A stretch of 6,558 nucleotides of DNA from Pseudomonadota bacterium (GCA_021792815.1 JAJYTX010000165.1:1-6558); one strand, 5' to 3'; shown: positions 1 to 6,558, numbered from the stretch's first letter. Translations and numbers: made by a program. Notes: generated by a model from the letters alone, not told the origin.

Positions 1-1
1 G

Positions 2-1825
2 CTCGGCGGCTCGAGCCTGCAGGAGAACAACATCGTGCAGACCGTGGCCTCCGCGGCCGGCACGCTCTCGAGCATCATCTTCGTGCTGCCGGGGCTGGTC
101 ATCGTCGGCTGGTGGGGCGGCTTCCCGTTCTGGATGTCGTTCGGCATCTGCGTCACCGGCGGCGTCCTCGGCGTGATGTACACCATCCCGCTGCGCCGCG
201 CGCTGGTGACCGACTCGGATCTGCCCTACCCGGAGGGCGTCGCCTGCGCCGAGGTGCTCAAGGTGGGCTGCGCCCAGCCGTCCGAGGCCGGTCCGCAGGC
301 GCTCGAGAGCGCCGATGCGGGCCTGAAGGCCGTGCTGGTCGGCGGCATCGTCTCCGCGGCGTTCTACCTTCTGGTGCAGACGCAGCTCTTCGCGAGCGAC
401 GTGGCGCGCTACTTCCGCATCGGCCGCTCGGGCGCGGCGAGCGGCTTCGATTTCGCCCTGTCGTTCGCGCTGTTCGCCATCGGCCACCTGGTGGGCCCGG
501 CGGTGGGTCTTGCAATGCTGCTCGGGGCGCTGATCGGCTGGGGCTGGGGTGTACCGCATTTCCTGCTGGCACACCCGTCGGCGGGCGCGGCCGCCGGTGC
601 GGCGCAGGGGGCCTGGGCGCACTACGTGCGGTTCGTCGGCGCGGGCACCATCGGTGTCGCGGCGCTGTGGACGCTGGGGATGCTGGTGAAGCCGGTGCTG
701 CGCGGACTCGCCGGGGCCCTGGCCTCGTCCCGGGCCCGCAGGGCCGGCCGCGCGCACGCCCTGCCGCGTACCGAGCACGACATCCCCATCGGCACGGTGG
801 GCCTGGTGTCGCTCGCCTGCCTGCTGCCGGTGGCCGGGCTGCTGTGGCATTTCTGCCGCCTCAGCGGTCTCGGCCGCGTCGCGCTGCCGCTCGCCGTGGG
901 CGGGGTGATCTTCATCGCCGTCGCCGGCTTCCTGGTCTCGACCGTGTGCGGCTACATGGCGGGCCTGATCGGCTCATCCAACAGCCCGCTCTCGGGGATC
1001 GGCATCCTGGTGGTGGTGCTGTTCGGGCTGCTGCTCGTGCTCGGCGTCCGCTCGGAGCTGCCGGCCGAGGCCGGCCGGGCGCTGGTGGCGTTCGCGCTGT
1101 TCGTCACCGCGGTGGTGTTCGCGGTCGCCTCGATCGCCAACAACAATCTGCAGGACCTCAAGACCGGGCAGCTGGTCGATGCCACGCCCTCGAGGCAGCA
1201 GTGGGCGCTGGTGGTGGGGGTGATCGCCGGCGCACTGGTCATTCCCCCGGTGCTCGACCTGGTCAATCATGCCTACGGCTTCCTCGGCGCCCCGGGCGTG
1301 AATCCGGCGCGGGCGCTGCCGGCGCCCCAGGCGGGGCTGATCTCCGCGCTCGCCCAGGGCGTGATCCAACACAACATCCACTGGAGCGCGATCGGGGTCG
1401 GTGGCGGCATCGGGCTGGCGAGCATCGCGCTCGATGCGCTGCTGTCGCGCCTGCCGCGGCCGCTCAGCCTGCCGCCGCTCGCCGTCGGCCTCGGCATCTA
1501 CCTGCCGACCTCGAGCACGCTGATGATCGTGGTCGGATCGCTGGCGGGCGCCTGGTTCAACCGCCGCGCCGGGCACGGGCCGCGGGGCGCGGCGTTGAAG
1601 CAGCTCGGGGTGCTGCTCGCCTCGGGGCTGATCGTGGGCGAGAGCCTGCTCGGGGTGGTGTTCTCGGCGGTGGTGGTGTTCACCGGCCGGGCCGCGCCCA
1701 TCGCCCTCGTCGGCCGGCCGTTCGCCGCCGCCTCGATGGCGCTCGGCGGAGCGGTGTTCGCCGCCCTCGTGTACGGCCTGTACCGCTGGCTCGAGCGGCT
1801 GGCGCGGGACGGCGCGACGGGTTGA
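2..1825 (+). CDS. OPT-family oligopeptide transporter, 5'-truncated by the window edge
   Basis: This is an inner-membrane importer of the OPT superfamily (PF03169), whose members take up oligopeptides or metal chelates by cation symport; the substrate cannot be told from sequence. The frame is open from base 2, so the GTG at 35 is not the start. The first visible residues, LGGSSLQENNIVQT, are a family motif that normally lies after roughly 50-70 residues, so that much of the N-terminus is off the window. Numbering from the codon at base 2, other family marks are YPEG (76-79, in a PYPEGVACAEVL stretch), GSSNSPLSGIGI (324-335), the NNLQDLKTGQLVDATPSRQQ segment (381-400) and GIYLPTSST (498-506). 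About a dozen or more hydrophobic segments span the visible 607 residues, with a basic loop near residues 242-255. The C-terminus looks complete, ending at TGA 1823-1825. It converges on the MFS gene. The family call is firm; the substrate is unknown. Confidence 0.95.
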   Translation, partial: LGGSSLQENNIVQTVASAAGTLSSIIFVLPGLVIVGWWGGFPFWMSFGICVTGGVLGVMYTIPLRRALVTDSDLPYPEGVACAEVLKVGCAQPSEAGPQALESADAGLKAVLVGGIVSAAFYLLVQTQLFASDVARYFRIGRSGAASGFDFALSFALFAIGHLVGPAVGLAMLLGALIGWGWGVPHFLLAHPSAGAAAGAAQGAWAHYVRFVGAGTIGVAALWTLGMLVKPVLRGLAGALASSRARRAGRAHALPRTEHDIPIGTVGLVSLACLLPVAGLLWHFCRLSGLGRVALPLAVGGVIFIAVAGFLVSTVCGYMAGLIGSSNSPLSGIGILVVVLFGLLLVLGVRSELPAEAGRALVAFALFVTAVVFAVASIANNNLQDLKTGQLVDATPSRQQWALVVGVIAGALVIPPVLDLVNHAYGFLGAPGVNPARALPAPQAGLISALAQGVIQHNIHWSAIGVGGGIGLASIALDALLSRLPRPLSLPPLAVGLGIYLPTSSTLMIVVGSLAGAWFNRRAGHGPRGAALKQLGVLLASGLIVGESLLGVVFSAVVVFTGRAAPIALVGRPFAAASMALGGAVFAALVYGLYRWLERLARDGATG

Positions 1826-1826
1826 G

Positions 1827-1860
1827 CGCGCCGGGCGGGGCGCGTGCGGGTCTAGCCCGC
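1827..1860. terminator. Paired hairpins in the convergent OPT/MFS junction
   Basis: Two inverted repeats fill the 26-base gap and the end of the MFS gene. CGCGCC (1827-1832) pairs with GGCGCG (1839-1844) around a 6-base loop. GCGGG (1846-1850) pairs with CCCGC (1856-1860) around TCTAG, which contains the MFS stop codon (complement of 1852-1854). Neither has a U-tract. The position just after both stop codons suggests a shared bidirectional terminator, but short GC-rich stems arise easily by chance at this base composition. Confidence 0.35.
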
Positions 1861-3279
1861 CAGGCGATGGCCGCTCATCTCGGCTCCCGTGCCCTCCGGC
1901 AGGCGCGCATAGGCGAACACGGCGAGGGCGCTCAGGCCACCGATCAGCACCAGCGCGAGACGGAAATCAAAGGCCGCGAGGCTCGCCGCGTGGCGCAGCA
2001 GCCGGCTGAAGTTCAGGATCAGCGCCGCCGCCGCCACGCCCACCGCGATGCCGATCTGCTGCATCAGCGAGGACAGCACGCTCGCCGGCGAGCGTTCCTC
2101 GTGGGAGATGTCGGCGAACGTGGTGAACAGCATCGCGGCGAACTGCAGCGAGCGGCTGGCGCCGGCGATCAGCAGCACCAGCGCGGTGAGCGCCAGGGGC
2201 AGCCCCGGCGCGAGCAGCGCGCAGGCGGCGATGCCGGCACTGACGATCAGCCCGTTCACCATCAGCACGCGGCGCAGGCCGAAGCGGCGGATGATGGGGT
2301 TGCTGACGGCCTTCATCAGCAGGTTCGCCAGCATGTACATCAGCAACAGCATCCCGGCATCGAGCGGCGAGTAGCCGTAGCCCACCTCGAACATCAGCGG
2401 CAGCAGGAACGGCGTGGCGCTGATCGCCGCGCGTGACACGCCGCCGCCGGAGATGGTGGCGACGAAGAACTCGCGCCGGCGCAGCACAGTGAGGCGCACC
2501 AGCGGTGCGGTGCTCGAGTCGAGGTGCCGGACCGCGGCATAGCCGGCGGCCACGGCGGCGCCGATCAGGCCGAGCGCGAGCGGCACGTCGACCTGTCGTC
2601 CGGCGATCAGGTCGAGTCCATAGCTGAGGCAGCCCACCGCCAGGGCGAGCAGCACGAATCCGCGGTGGTCGAACGCGGCGCGCTCCTCGGCCCTGTGGTT
2701 GGGAATCACCGCCAGGGTGAGCGCGATGGCCGCGATCCCGACCGGCAGGTTGACGTAGAAAATCCAGGGCCAGGACAGCGCCTGGGTGAGGAAGCCGCCG
2801 AGGGCCGGTCCGATGACCGGGGCGAACAGGCTCGGCCAGATGAGCGTCGAGAGCGTCTGCATGAGCGCGCGCTTGTCGGTGTTGCGCAGCACGATCATGC
2901 GTCCGACCGGACCCATCATCGCCGCCGAGCCGCCCTGCGCGAGCCGCGCGCCGATGAACCCGGCAAAGCTGCCCGAGAGGCCGCAGGCGAGCGAGGAGAG
3001 CGTGAACAGCCCGATCGCCGCGGCAAACAGGTTGCGCGTGCCGAGCCGTTCGGCGAGCCAGGCGCTCGCCGGGATGCACACCGCCGCCGCCAGGGCGTAG
3101 GCGGTGATGCCCTCGCTCACCCGCGCGGTGTGGGTCGCGAAGCTGTGGGCCATCGCCGGCAGCGCGGTGACGATGATGGTCGAATCGAGGTTCTGCATGA
3201 AGTTCGCGCACGCGACGATGAGCGCGATCTGCATCGCTGGCCGGCGCAGGGCGGCCGTGAGTTCACGAAGTGGGGACAT
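1852..3279 (-). CDS. MFS transporter, DHA2 (EmrB/QacA-type) drug:H+ antiporter-like
   Basis: This is a 475-residue inner-membrane protein of the major facilitator superfamily, most like the DHA2 proton-driven exporters, which usually carry 14 transmembrane segments. Visible motifs in order: the DHA2 motif LDSTIIVTALP (residues 31-41) in the first helix; motif A-like LAERLGTR (75-82); motif B-like RLAQGG (112-117); antiporter motif C, APVIGPALGG (153-162); and WPWIFYVNLPVG (170-181), typical of the EmrB branch. The central region around 194-205 is a hydrophilic loop. A second half with further membrane spans follows, and a short polar tail ends at residue 475. Family knowledge suggests export of drugs or small organic compounds, but the substrate is not predictable. 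The ATG at 3277-3279 is taken as the start because it precedes the first helix by a normal distance. No clear Shine-Dalgarno sequence lies before it. A later ATG (residue 16, at 3232-3234) would still keep the first motif. It is 124 bases downstream of the DUF302 gene. Confidence 0.93.
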   Translation of the reverse strand: MSPLRELTAALRRPAMQIALIVACANFMQNLDSTIIVTALPAMAHSFATHTARVSEGITAYALAAAVCIPASAWLAERLGTRNLFAAAIGLFTLSSLACGLSGSFAGFIGARLAQGGSAAMMGPVGRMIVLRNTDKRALMQTLSTLIWPSLFAPVIGPALGGFLTQALSWPWIFYVNLPVGIAAIALTLAVIPNHRAEERAAFDHRGFVLLALAVGCLSYGLDLIAGRQVDVPLALGLIGAAVAAGYAAVRHLDSSTAPLVRLTVLRRREFFVATISGGGVSRAAISATPFLLPLMFEVGYGYSPLDAGMLLLMYMLANLLMKAVSNPIIRRFGLRRVLMVNGLIVSAGIAACALLAPGLPLALTALVLLIAGASRSLQFAAMLFTTFADISHEERSPASVLSSLMQQIGIAVGVAAAALILNFSRLLRHAASLAAFDFRLALVLIGGLSALAVFAYARLPEGTGAEMSGHRLAG

Positions 3280-3303
3280 GGCCGGCAGTGTACCGTGTCG
3301 CGC

Positions 3304-3321
3304 GCGCCGCCCTGGCGGCGC
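3304..3321 (-). terminator. GC hairpin between the DUF302 and MFS genes
   Basis: GCGCCGCC (3304-3311) and GGCGGCGC (3314-3321) form a perfect inverted repeat with 2 bases between the arms. As RNA it would fold as a 7-bp stem with a 4-base loop. A second one, CGCCGC (3352-3357) with GCGGCG (3361-3366), lies nearer the DUF302 stop at 3404. Either could end DUF302 transcription or structure the MFS leader. There is no U-tract. The remaining gap from 3280 to 3403 shows no gene and no convincing promoter; TACACT at 3293-3288 (minus strand) is the nearest -10-like hexamer, and it lies only 8 bases before the MFS ATG. Confidence 0.3.
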
Positions 3322-3403
3322 TGCATCCGGCCGCGTGGGGGAGGGCGAGCCCGCCGCGTCGCGGCGCCTCAGCCGGGCGGGCGGACCTGCGCGGGCGGGC
3401 GGC

Positions 3404-3790
3404 TCACAGCCGCTCGAGGGCCGCGGCGAGCAGCGCGCGGACCTGTTCGGCCGCGGGCCTGAGCGCCGGGTTGCCGGTGCGCTCCATGGCCGGCACCGGG
3501 TCGATGGTGGCGACCTCGACCTGGCGGTCCGCGGTCTCGCGCACGATCACGTTGCACGGCAGCATCACGCCGAGCTTGTCTTCCAGCCGCAGCGCCTCGT
3601 GGGCGATGCGCGGGTTGCAGGCGCCGAGGATGCGGTATCGCGGCACGTCGGCACCGATTTTGGCCTTGAGTGTCGCCTGCACGTCGATGTCGGTGAGGAC
3701 CCCGAATCCCTGCTCTTTGAGTCGGGCCGTGATGTCCGCGACGGCGTCATCGAAGGATCGGGCAATCGTCTTCGCCATGTAGTAGCTCAT
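3404..3790 (-). CDS. DUF302 domain protein
   Basis: This is a 128-residue, single-domain, soluble protein with no signal peptide or membrane segment, matching the DUF302 family (PF03625), whose biochemical function is not established. Family marks are MSYYMAKTI at the N-terminus, GFGVLTDIDVQATLKAKIG (28-46), YRILGACNP (52-60), the LPCNVIV strand (77-83) and the IDP motif (96-98). Two cysteines, C58 and C79, sit in the conserved GACNP and LPCN positions, which could suggest metal or redox chemistry, but this is inference. The first ATG (3788-3790) is preferred over the in-frame ATG at residue 5 because GGAG/GAGG lies 3-6 bases upstream of it. The length is normal for the family. The gene follows the aldo/keto reductase after a 152-base gap containing its own promoter-like sequence, so it may be transcribed alone. 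Confidence 0.94.
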   Translation of the reverse strand: MSYYMAKTIARSFDDAVADITARLKEQGFGVLTDIDVQATLKAKIGADVPRYRILGACNPRIAHEALRLEDKLGVMLPCNVIVRETADRQVEVATIDPVPAMERTGNPALRPAAEQVRALLAAALERL

Positions 3791-3831
3791 CGTCCTCTCC
3801 GCTCGAGCTCGGGATCGGCAGCCTCTGTCCG

Positions 3832-3853
3832 GCCGGGACCTCTCGATCCCGGC
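3832..3853 (-). other. Leader hairpin upstream of the DUF302 gene
   Basis: GCCGGGA (3832-3838) and TCCCGGC (3847-3853) form a perfect 7-bp stem with an 8-base loop. It lies between the putative -10 (3868-3863) and the DUF302 start codon, so it would fall at the very 5' end of that transcript. It might stabilise the 5' end or be a chance pairing in GC-rich DNA. Confidence 0.3.
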
Positions 3854-3862
3854 ACGGGCTGC

Positions 3863-3891
3863 AGTATAGGGGTTTGCGGGGCGACCGTCCG
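3863..3891 (-). promoter_or_regulatory. Putative promoter of the DUF302 gene
   Basis: On the minus strand a TATACT hexamer (3868-3863) matches the sigma-70 -10 consensus in 5 of 6 positions. It stands out in this GC-rich background. A -35 element at 17-bp spacing would be CGGACG (3891-3886), which matches only 3 of 6 positions, so the promoter is either weak, activator-dependent or read by another sigma factor. Transcription would start near 3856, giving a leader of about 66 bases. Confidence 0.4.
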
Positions 3892-3895
3892 GTCG
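3882..3895. promoter_or_regulatory. Operator-like palindrome over the DUF302 -35 region
   Basis: CGACCG (3882-3887) and CGGTCG (3890-3895) form a perfect 14-bp dyad with a 2-base centre. It covers the place where RNA polymerase would contact the -35 of the DUF302 promoter. The GACC-NNNN-GGTC form resembles operators of TetR-family repressors in general style. No regulator gene is in the window, so the binding protein is unknown. It could instead be part of the downstream structure of the aldo/keto reductase transcript. Confidence 0.35.
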
Positions 3896-3901
3896 TGCCG
3901 G

Positions 3902-3929
3902 CGGCGAAGGCGATCCGGCGTCTTCGCCG
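3902..3929 (-). terminator. Probable terminator of the aldo/keto reductase gene
   Basis: CGGCGAAG (3902-3909) and CTTCGCCG (3922-3929) form a perfect 8-bp stem around a 12-base loop; the loop can add a G-U and two G-C pairs. It begins 13 bases after the reductase stop codon at 3943-3945 (minus strand). There is no U-tract on either side, as is common in very GC-rich genomes, so termination may need Rho or another factor. Confidence 0.5.
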
Positions 3930-3942
3930 TCGGCCCGGCCGC

Positions 3943-4979
<1,037 letters not shown>

Positions 4980-4993
4980 AGGGATGAGGTGCG

Positions 4994-5022
4994 AGAATAG
5001 GGCGGCGGCGGCCGGTTGGCCA
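4994..5022 (-). promoter_or_regulatory. Weak candidate promoter for the aldo/keto reductase
   Basis: On the minus strand TGGCCA (5022-5017) and TATTCT (4999-4994) are separated by 17 bp. Each matches the sigma-70 consensus in 4 of 6 positions. It is the only AT-leaning patch in the gap between the two genes. It overlaps the hairpin at 5005-5032. The call is weak. Confidence 0.25.
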
Positions 5023-5032
5023 GGGCCGCCGC
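5005..5032 (-). terminator. Stop-proximal hairpin of the EXORDIUM-like gene
   Basis: GCGGCGGCC (5005-5013) and GGCCGCCGC (5024-5032) form a perfect 9-bp stem with a 10-base loop. The stem begins 8 bases after the stop codon of the EXORDIUM-like gene (5041). It lacks a U-tract. Together with the hairpin at 4956-4979 it makes a likely double termination region. Confidence 0.45.
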
Positions 5033-5040
5033 GCAGCGGC

Positions 5041-6165
5041 TCAGTCGCCGCCGGGCGCGGTCGTGCAGCGGTGCGTGGCGTTGGCGTATTCCGGCTGCAC
5101 CAGGTACGGCACGCCGTTGAGCTCGACGGTGCTCGGGTCGAAGTACACGCTCGATTGCGGGCCGGGCAGGGCCGGCGGCGGCGGATTGAACACGAGGAAG
5201 CTGCACTCATCGGCGATCTCGTCCTGATAGAGCGCGTTGTTCAGCTCGTTCCACCACGCCGTGCCATCCGGATCGGTGATGGTTTCGATCGTCTCGTGCG
5301 ACAGCGTGTTGTTGGTCGAATCGGCGAGCGGCCCGTTCGGCCCGTTGGGCCGCGAGGCGCAGCCGGCGACATCCTGGAACGGCTCGACGGTGTAGAGCAC
5401 GTGGCCGATGTCGCGGAAGTCCGCGCTGCTGTGGTAGGCGCAGAAGGCGAACACGGACGGTCTGTCGGGAGAGTAGCAGGAGGTGAAGGGCCTGCCGCTG
5501 CACACGTCCTGTCCGGGCGGCAGGAACACGTCGTAGATGCTCTGGTAGCCGGTCGGCAGTCCGAGCGCCGCCACCACCGCGTGCACGATGGCCTGGATGT
5601 CCGCATCGGTATACGGGCGGCCGGTGGCCCGGTCGTTCACGTATATGACATCCTGCGACACCCGGTAGCGATCGCCATCGGTCTCACCGACGTACGGGTC
5701 GACGACGTGAATGAAATCGCTGTGGTCGAGGTCGTGCAGGAAGCCCGCCGGATCGCCCCAGCAGCGGGCCACCGAGTGGCAGGAACGGTTGCGGTCCACG
5801 TTCACGTAGATCAGGTATTGCACGGCGGACTGCACCACGCTGCCGCCGTGGTACTGCAGGTCCGCGGGGTCGCGGTCGGTGGCGCCCTGGGTGGGCCCGG
5901 ACAGCGGCGACGCGGATGACTGCGCGCCGGGATTGCCCGGCTGCACGTCGAACTGTTTCGCCTGCAGCGCGGCGCGCCCCGCCGCGTTGTTCGCCGGCAT
6001 GACATGCCGCATGACGCGCTGGGCCCGGCTCGCCTGGTAATGGTCGTAGGCCGATGGACTGACCGTCACCGTCAGCGGGCGCTGGCGCGCCTGGGCGATG
6101 CCGCACGCCAGCAGGGCCCCGGCCGTCACGGCCAGCGTGTCACGCAGAAAACGCAAGCCTGTCAT
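5041..6165 (-). CDS. Secreted EXORDIUM-like (PHI-1 family) protein
   Basis: This is a 374-residue exported protein. The N-terminus MTGLRFLRDT-LAVTAGALLACGIAQA has basic residues, a hydrophobic core and a likely signal peptidase I site after AQA (residue 26). The stretch LLAC at 18-21 could alternatively be a weak lipobox. After a low-complexity linker (about 60-105) the domain begins with YHGGSVVQSAVQYLIYVNV (105-123). The clearest mark is SHETIETITDPDGTAWW (289-305) followed by EIADEC (316-321), which parallels the AHELAELATNP...EIADLC block that I recall from plant EXORDIUM/phosphate-induced proteins; the HExxE and later Asp/Glu residues resemble a metal site. The mature part has eight cysteines (129, 135, 222, 230, 242, 269, 321, 367), suggesting disulfides. 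The ATG at 6165 is supported by AGGAG (6177-6173) 7 bases upstream. It probably has its own promoter (6336-6309). The biochemical function is unknown; a secreted protease-like or cell-surface role is possible but unproven. Confidence 0.8.
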   Translation of the reverse strand: MTGLRFLRDTLAVTAGALLACGIAQARQRPLTVTVSPSAYDHYQASRAQRVMRHVMPANNAAGRAALQAKQFDVQPGNPGAQSSASPLSGPTQGATDRDPADLQYHGGSVVQSAVQYLIYVNVDRNRSCHSVARCWGDPAGFLHDLDHSDFIHVVDPYVGETDGDRYRVSQDVIYVNDRATGRPYTDADIQAIVHAVVAALGLPTGYQSIYDVFLPPGQDVCSGRPFTSCYSPDRPSVFAFCAYHSSADFRDIGHVLYTVEPFQDVAGCASRPNGPNGPLADSTNNTLSHETIETITDPDGTAWWNELNNALYQDEIADECSFLVFNPPPPALPGPQSSVYFDPSTVELNGVPYLVQPEYANATHRCTTAPGGD

Positions 6166-6301
6166 GGGCGCACTCCTCGTGTAGGTGTCGGGTGGGGTGA
6201 AGGGTGGCCTGGAGAGCGATCGCAGGCGCAGATGAGCGCGGCTCGAGCGCGCCTTCGCCCCGCGCCGTGCGTCCGGGCGCGCCGACCCCGCAATTGTTAT
6301 G
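6166..6301 (-). other. Long 5' leader of the EXORDIUM-like gene
   Basis: If transcription starts near 6302, about 136 untranslated bases precede the ATG. They contain GCGCGCC (6247-6253) complementary to GGCGCGC (6276-6282), a possible stem with a 22-base loop, and the Shine-Dalgarno AGGAG at 6177-6173. I recognise no riboswitch class and no leader peptide with a good ribosome binding site here. Confidence 0.35.
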
Positions 6302-6308
6302 CGTTGGA

Positions 6309-6336
6309 ACTATACCGCCTGATGTCACGTTGTCAA
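6309..6336 (-). promoter_or_regulatory. Sigma-70-type promoter of the EXORDIUM-like gene
   Basis: The minus strand carries a perfect -35, TTGACA (6336-6331), 16 bp before TATAGT (6314-6309), which matches the -10 consensus in 5 of 6. This is the best promoter match in the window and lies in a locally AT-rich patch. The predicted start is near 6302. TGACA half-sites lie in the -35, in the spacer (6327-6323) and upstream (6352-6348), and a long inverted repeat abuts the -35 on its upstream side, which points to regulated expression. Confidence 0.7.
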
Positions 6337-6338
6337 GC

Positions 6339-6386
6339 CGGTCAGGGTGTCAGGCCGTCGGCGCGGACAACCTGACACCGTGACCG
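6339..6386. repeat. 16-bp imperfect inverted repeat upstream of the promoter
   Basis: CGGTCAGGGTGTCAGG (6339-6354) is complementary to CCTGACACCGTGACCG (6371-6386) at 15 of 16 positions, the single mismatch being G-G, with a 16-base spacer. It is centred about 60 bp upstream of the predicted start of the EXORDIUM-like transcript, a position typical of activator sites. It also lies 50 bases past the stop of the hemerythrin-like gene, so it could be that gene's terminator stem. It lacks a U-tract, and both roles are possible. Confidence 0.7.
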
Positions 6387-6392
6387 TCACGG
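6378..6392. repeat. Short perfect palindrome overlapping the inverted repeat
   Basis: CCGTGA (6378-6383) and TCACGG (6387-6392) form a perfect 6-bp dyad around CCG. It overlaps the right arm of the larger inverted repeat, so the two foldings are mutually exclusive. It may be an operator half, an alternative terminator stem for the hemerythrin-like gene, or chance. Confidence 0.4.
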
Positions 6393-6394
6393 CG

Positions 6395-6446
6395 CGCTCA
6401 GGGGCCACGCTCAGGGGCCACGCTCAGGGGCCACGATCAGGGGCCA
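6395..6446. repeat. 13-bp tandem repeat, four units
   Basis: The unit CGCTCAGGGGCCA occurs four times end to end at 6395-6407, 6408-6420, 6421-6433 and 6434-6446. The first three are identical; the fourth has one change (A for C at its third base). The fourth unit lies in the coding end of the hemerythrin-like gene, where the minus strand reads Gly-Pro-stop. Each unit carries a minus-strand TGA, and because 13 is not a multiple of 3 these stops fall in all three frames. Confidence 0.95.
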
Positions 6447-6558
6447 AACAGGCTGTACAGCTCGTCCTCCTGCGCGAAGTGCAGCGTCAGGATCGCATGC
6501 AGGCCGTAGAGCAGGCGGCGCAGATCGCGCCGCTCCTCCGGCGCCGGACCGTCCGGCG
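6437..6558 (-). CDS. Hemerythrin-like (HHE) domain protein, C-terminal 39 residues only
   Basis: The minus-strand frame is open from the window edge to TGA (6439-6437) and ends in ...LRRLLYGLHAILTLHFAQEDELYSLFGP. The amphipathic helix with LHFAQED, an HxxxE pair at visible residues 26 and 30, matches the last helix of hemerythrin/HHE proteins, where such residues bind a di-iron centre used for oxygen, nitric oxide or redox sensing and storage. Only the tail is visible, so total length, partner domains and start are unknown. The stop codon is embedded in a 13-bp tandem repeat that continues downstream. The frame is too short to stand alone, and the family call rests on this one motif. Confidence 0.7.
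   Translation of the reverse strand, partial: PDGPAPEERRDLRRLLYGLHAILTLHFAQEDELYSLFGP

Noticed and set aside
112..2436. Long open frame of 774 codons on the + strand across the OPT and MFS genes
   Set aside because: It is rich in Arg, Gly, Ala, His and Gln with no domain pattern, and it overlaps two genes with clear family motifs. Such frames are expected in high-GC DNA, where stop codons are rare.
1967..3211. 414-codon frame on the - strand within the MFS gene
   Set aside because: It is an Arg/Ala-rich shifted reading of the MFS gene, whose own frame carries all the transporter motifs.
6140..6328. 62-codon frame on the - strand overlapping the EXORDIUM-like start
   Set aside because: Its ATG would lie upstream of the predicted transcript start and between the -35 and -10, and the product resembles no family. 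It is a chance frame in the leader.
6323..6352. Pho box suggested by repeated TGTCA
   Set aside because: The repeats are 8-9 bp apart instead of 11 and lack the AT-rich linker of the PhoB consensus.
6395..6446. CRISPR-like or iteron array
   Set aside because: The 13-bp units abut without spacers, number only four and begin in a coding end, and no cas or replication gene is near. A slippage repeat explains them better.

Overview
The window reads as chromosomal DNA of a high-GC bacterium (about 70% G+C by eye). It is most likely a proteobacterium, possibly a high-GC gammaproteobacterium; this is inferred from base composition and the style of the proteins, not from any marker gene. There is no tRNA, rRNA, CRISPR array, insertion sequence, integrase, phage gene or recognisable defence system in it.

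Layout. A 5'-truncated OPT-family oligopeptide transporter runs on the + strand from the left edge to 1825. Everything else lies on the - strand. Read in that strand's direction, from right to left, the order is: the last 39 codons of a hemerythrin-like protein (6558 to 6437); a secreted EXORDIUM-like protein with a signal peptide (6165-5041); an aldo/keto reductase of the AKR13 type (4932-3943); a small DUF302 protein (3790-3404); and a DHA2-type MFS drug/solute exporter (3279-1852). The MFS gene converges on the OPT gene with only 26 bases between them.

The five - strand genes do not look like one tight operon. The gaps are 271, 108, 152 and 124 bases. Each gap holds inverted repeats that could be U-tract-less terminators, and three of them also hold promoter-like sequences. 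The best promoter is the one for the EXORDIUM-like gene, TTGACA-16 bp-TATAGT at 6336-6309. It sits beside a 16-bp imperfect inverted repeat and inside an array of TGACA half-sites. Just beyond it is a 13-bp tandem repeat (four units) that begins inside the last codons of the hemerythrin-like gene.

How the genes relate. A loose theme of transport and detoxification can be inferred: a peptide or metal-chelate importer, a multidrug-type exporter, a carbonyl reductase, and small proteins of the DUF302 and hemerythrin families. No shared pathway is shown by the sequence. I found no convincing new multi-gene system. The parts most worth a second look are the regulatory region upstream of the EXORDIUM-like gene, the 13-bp repeat, and the EXORDIUM-like protein itself, which carries a HExxE-type motif in a plant-like family context.
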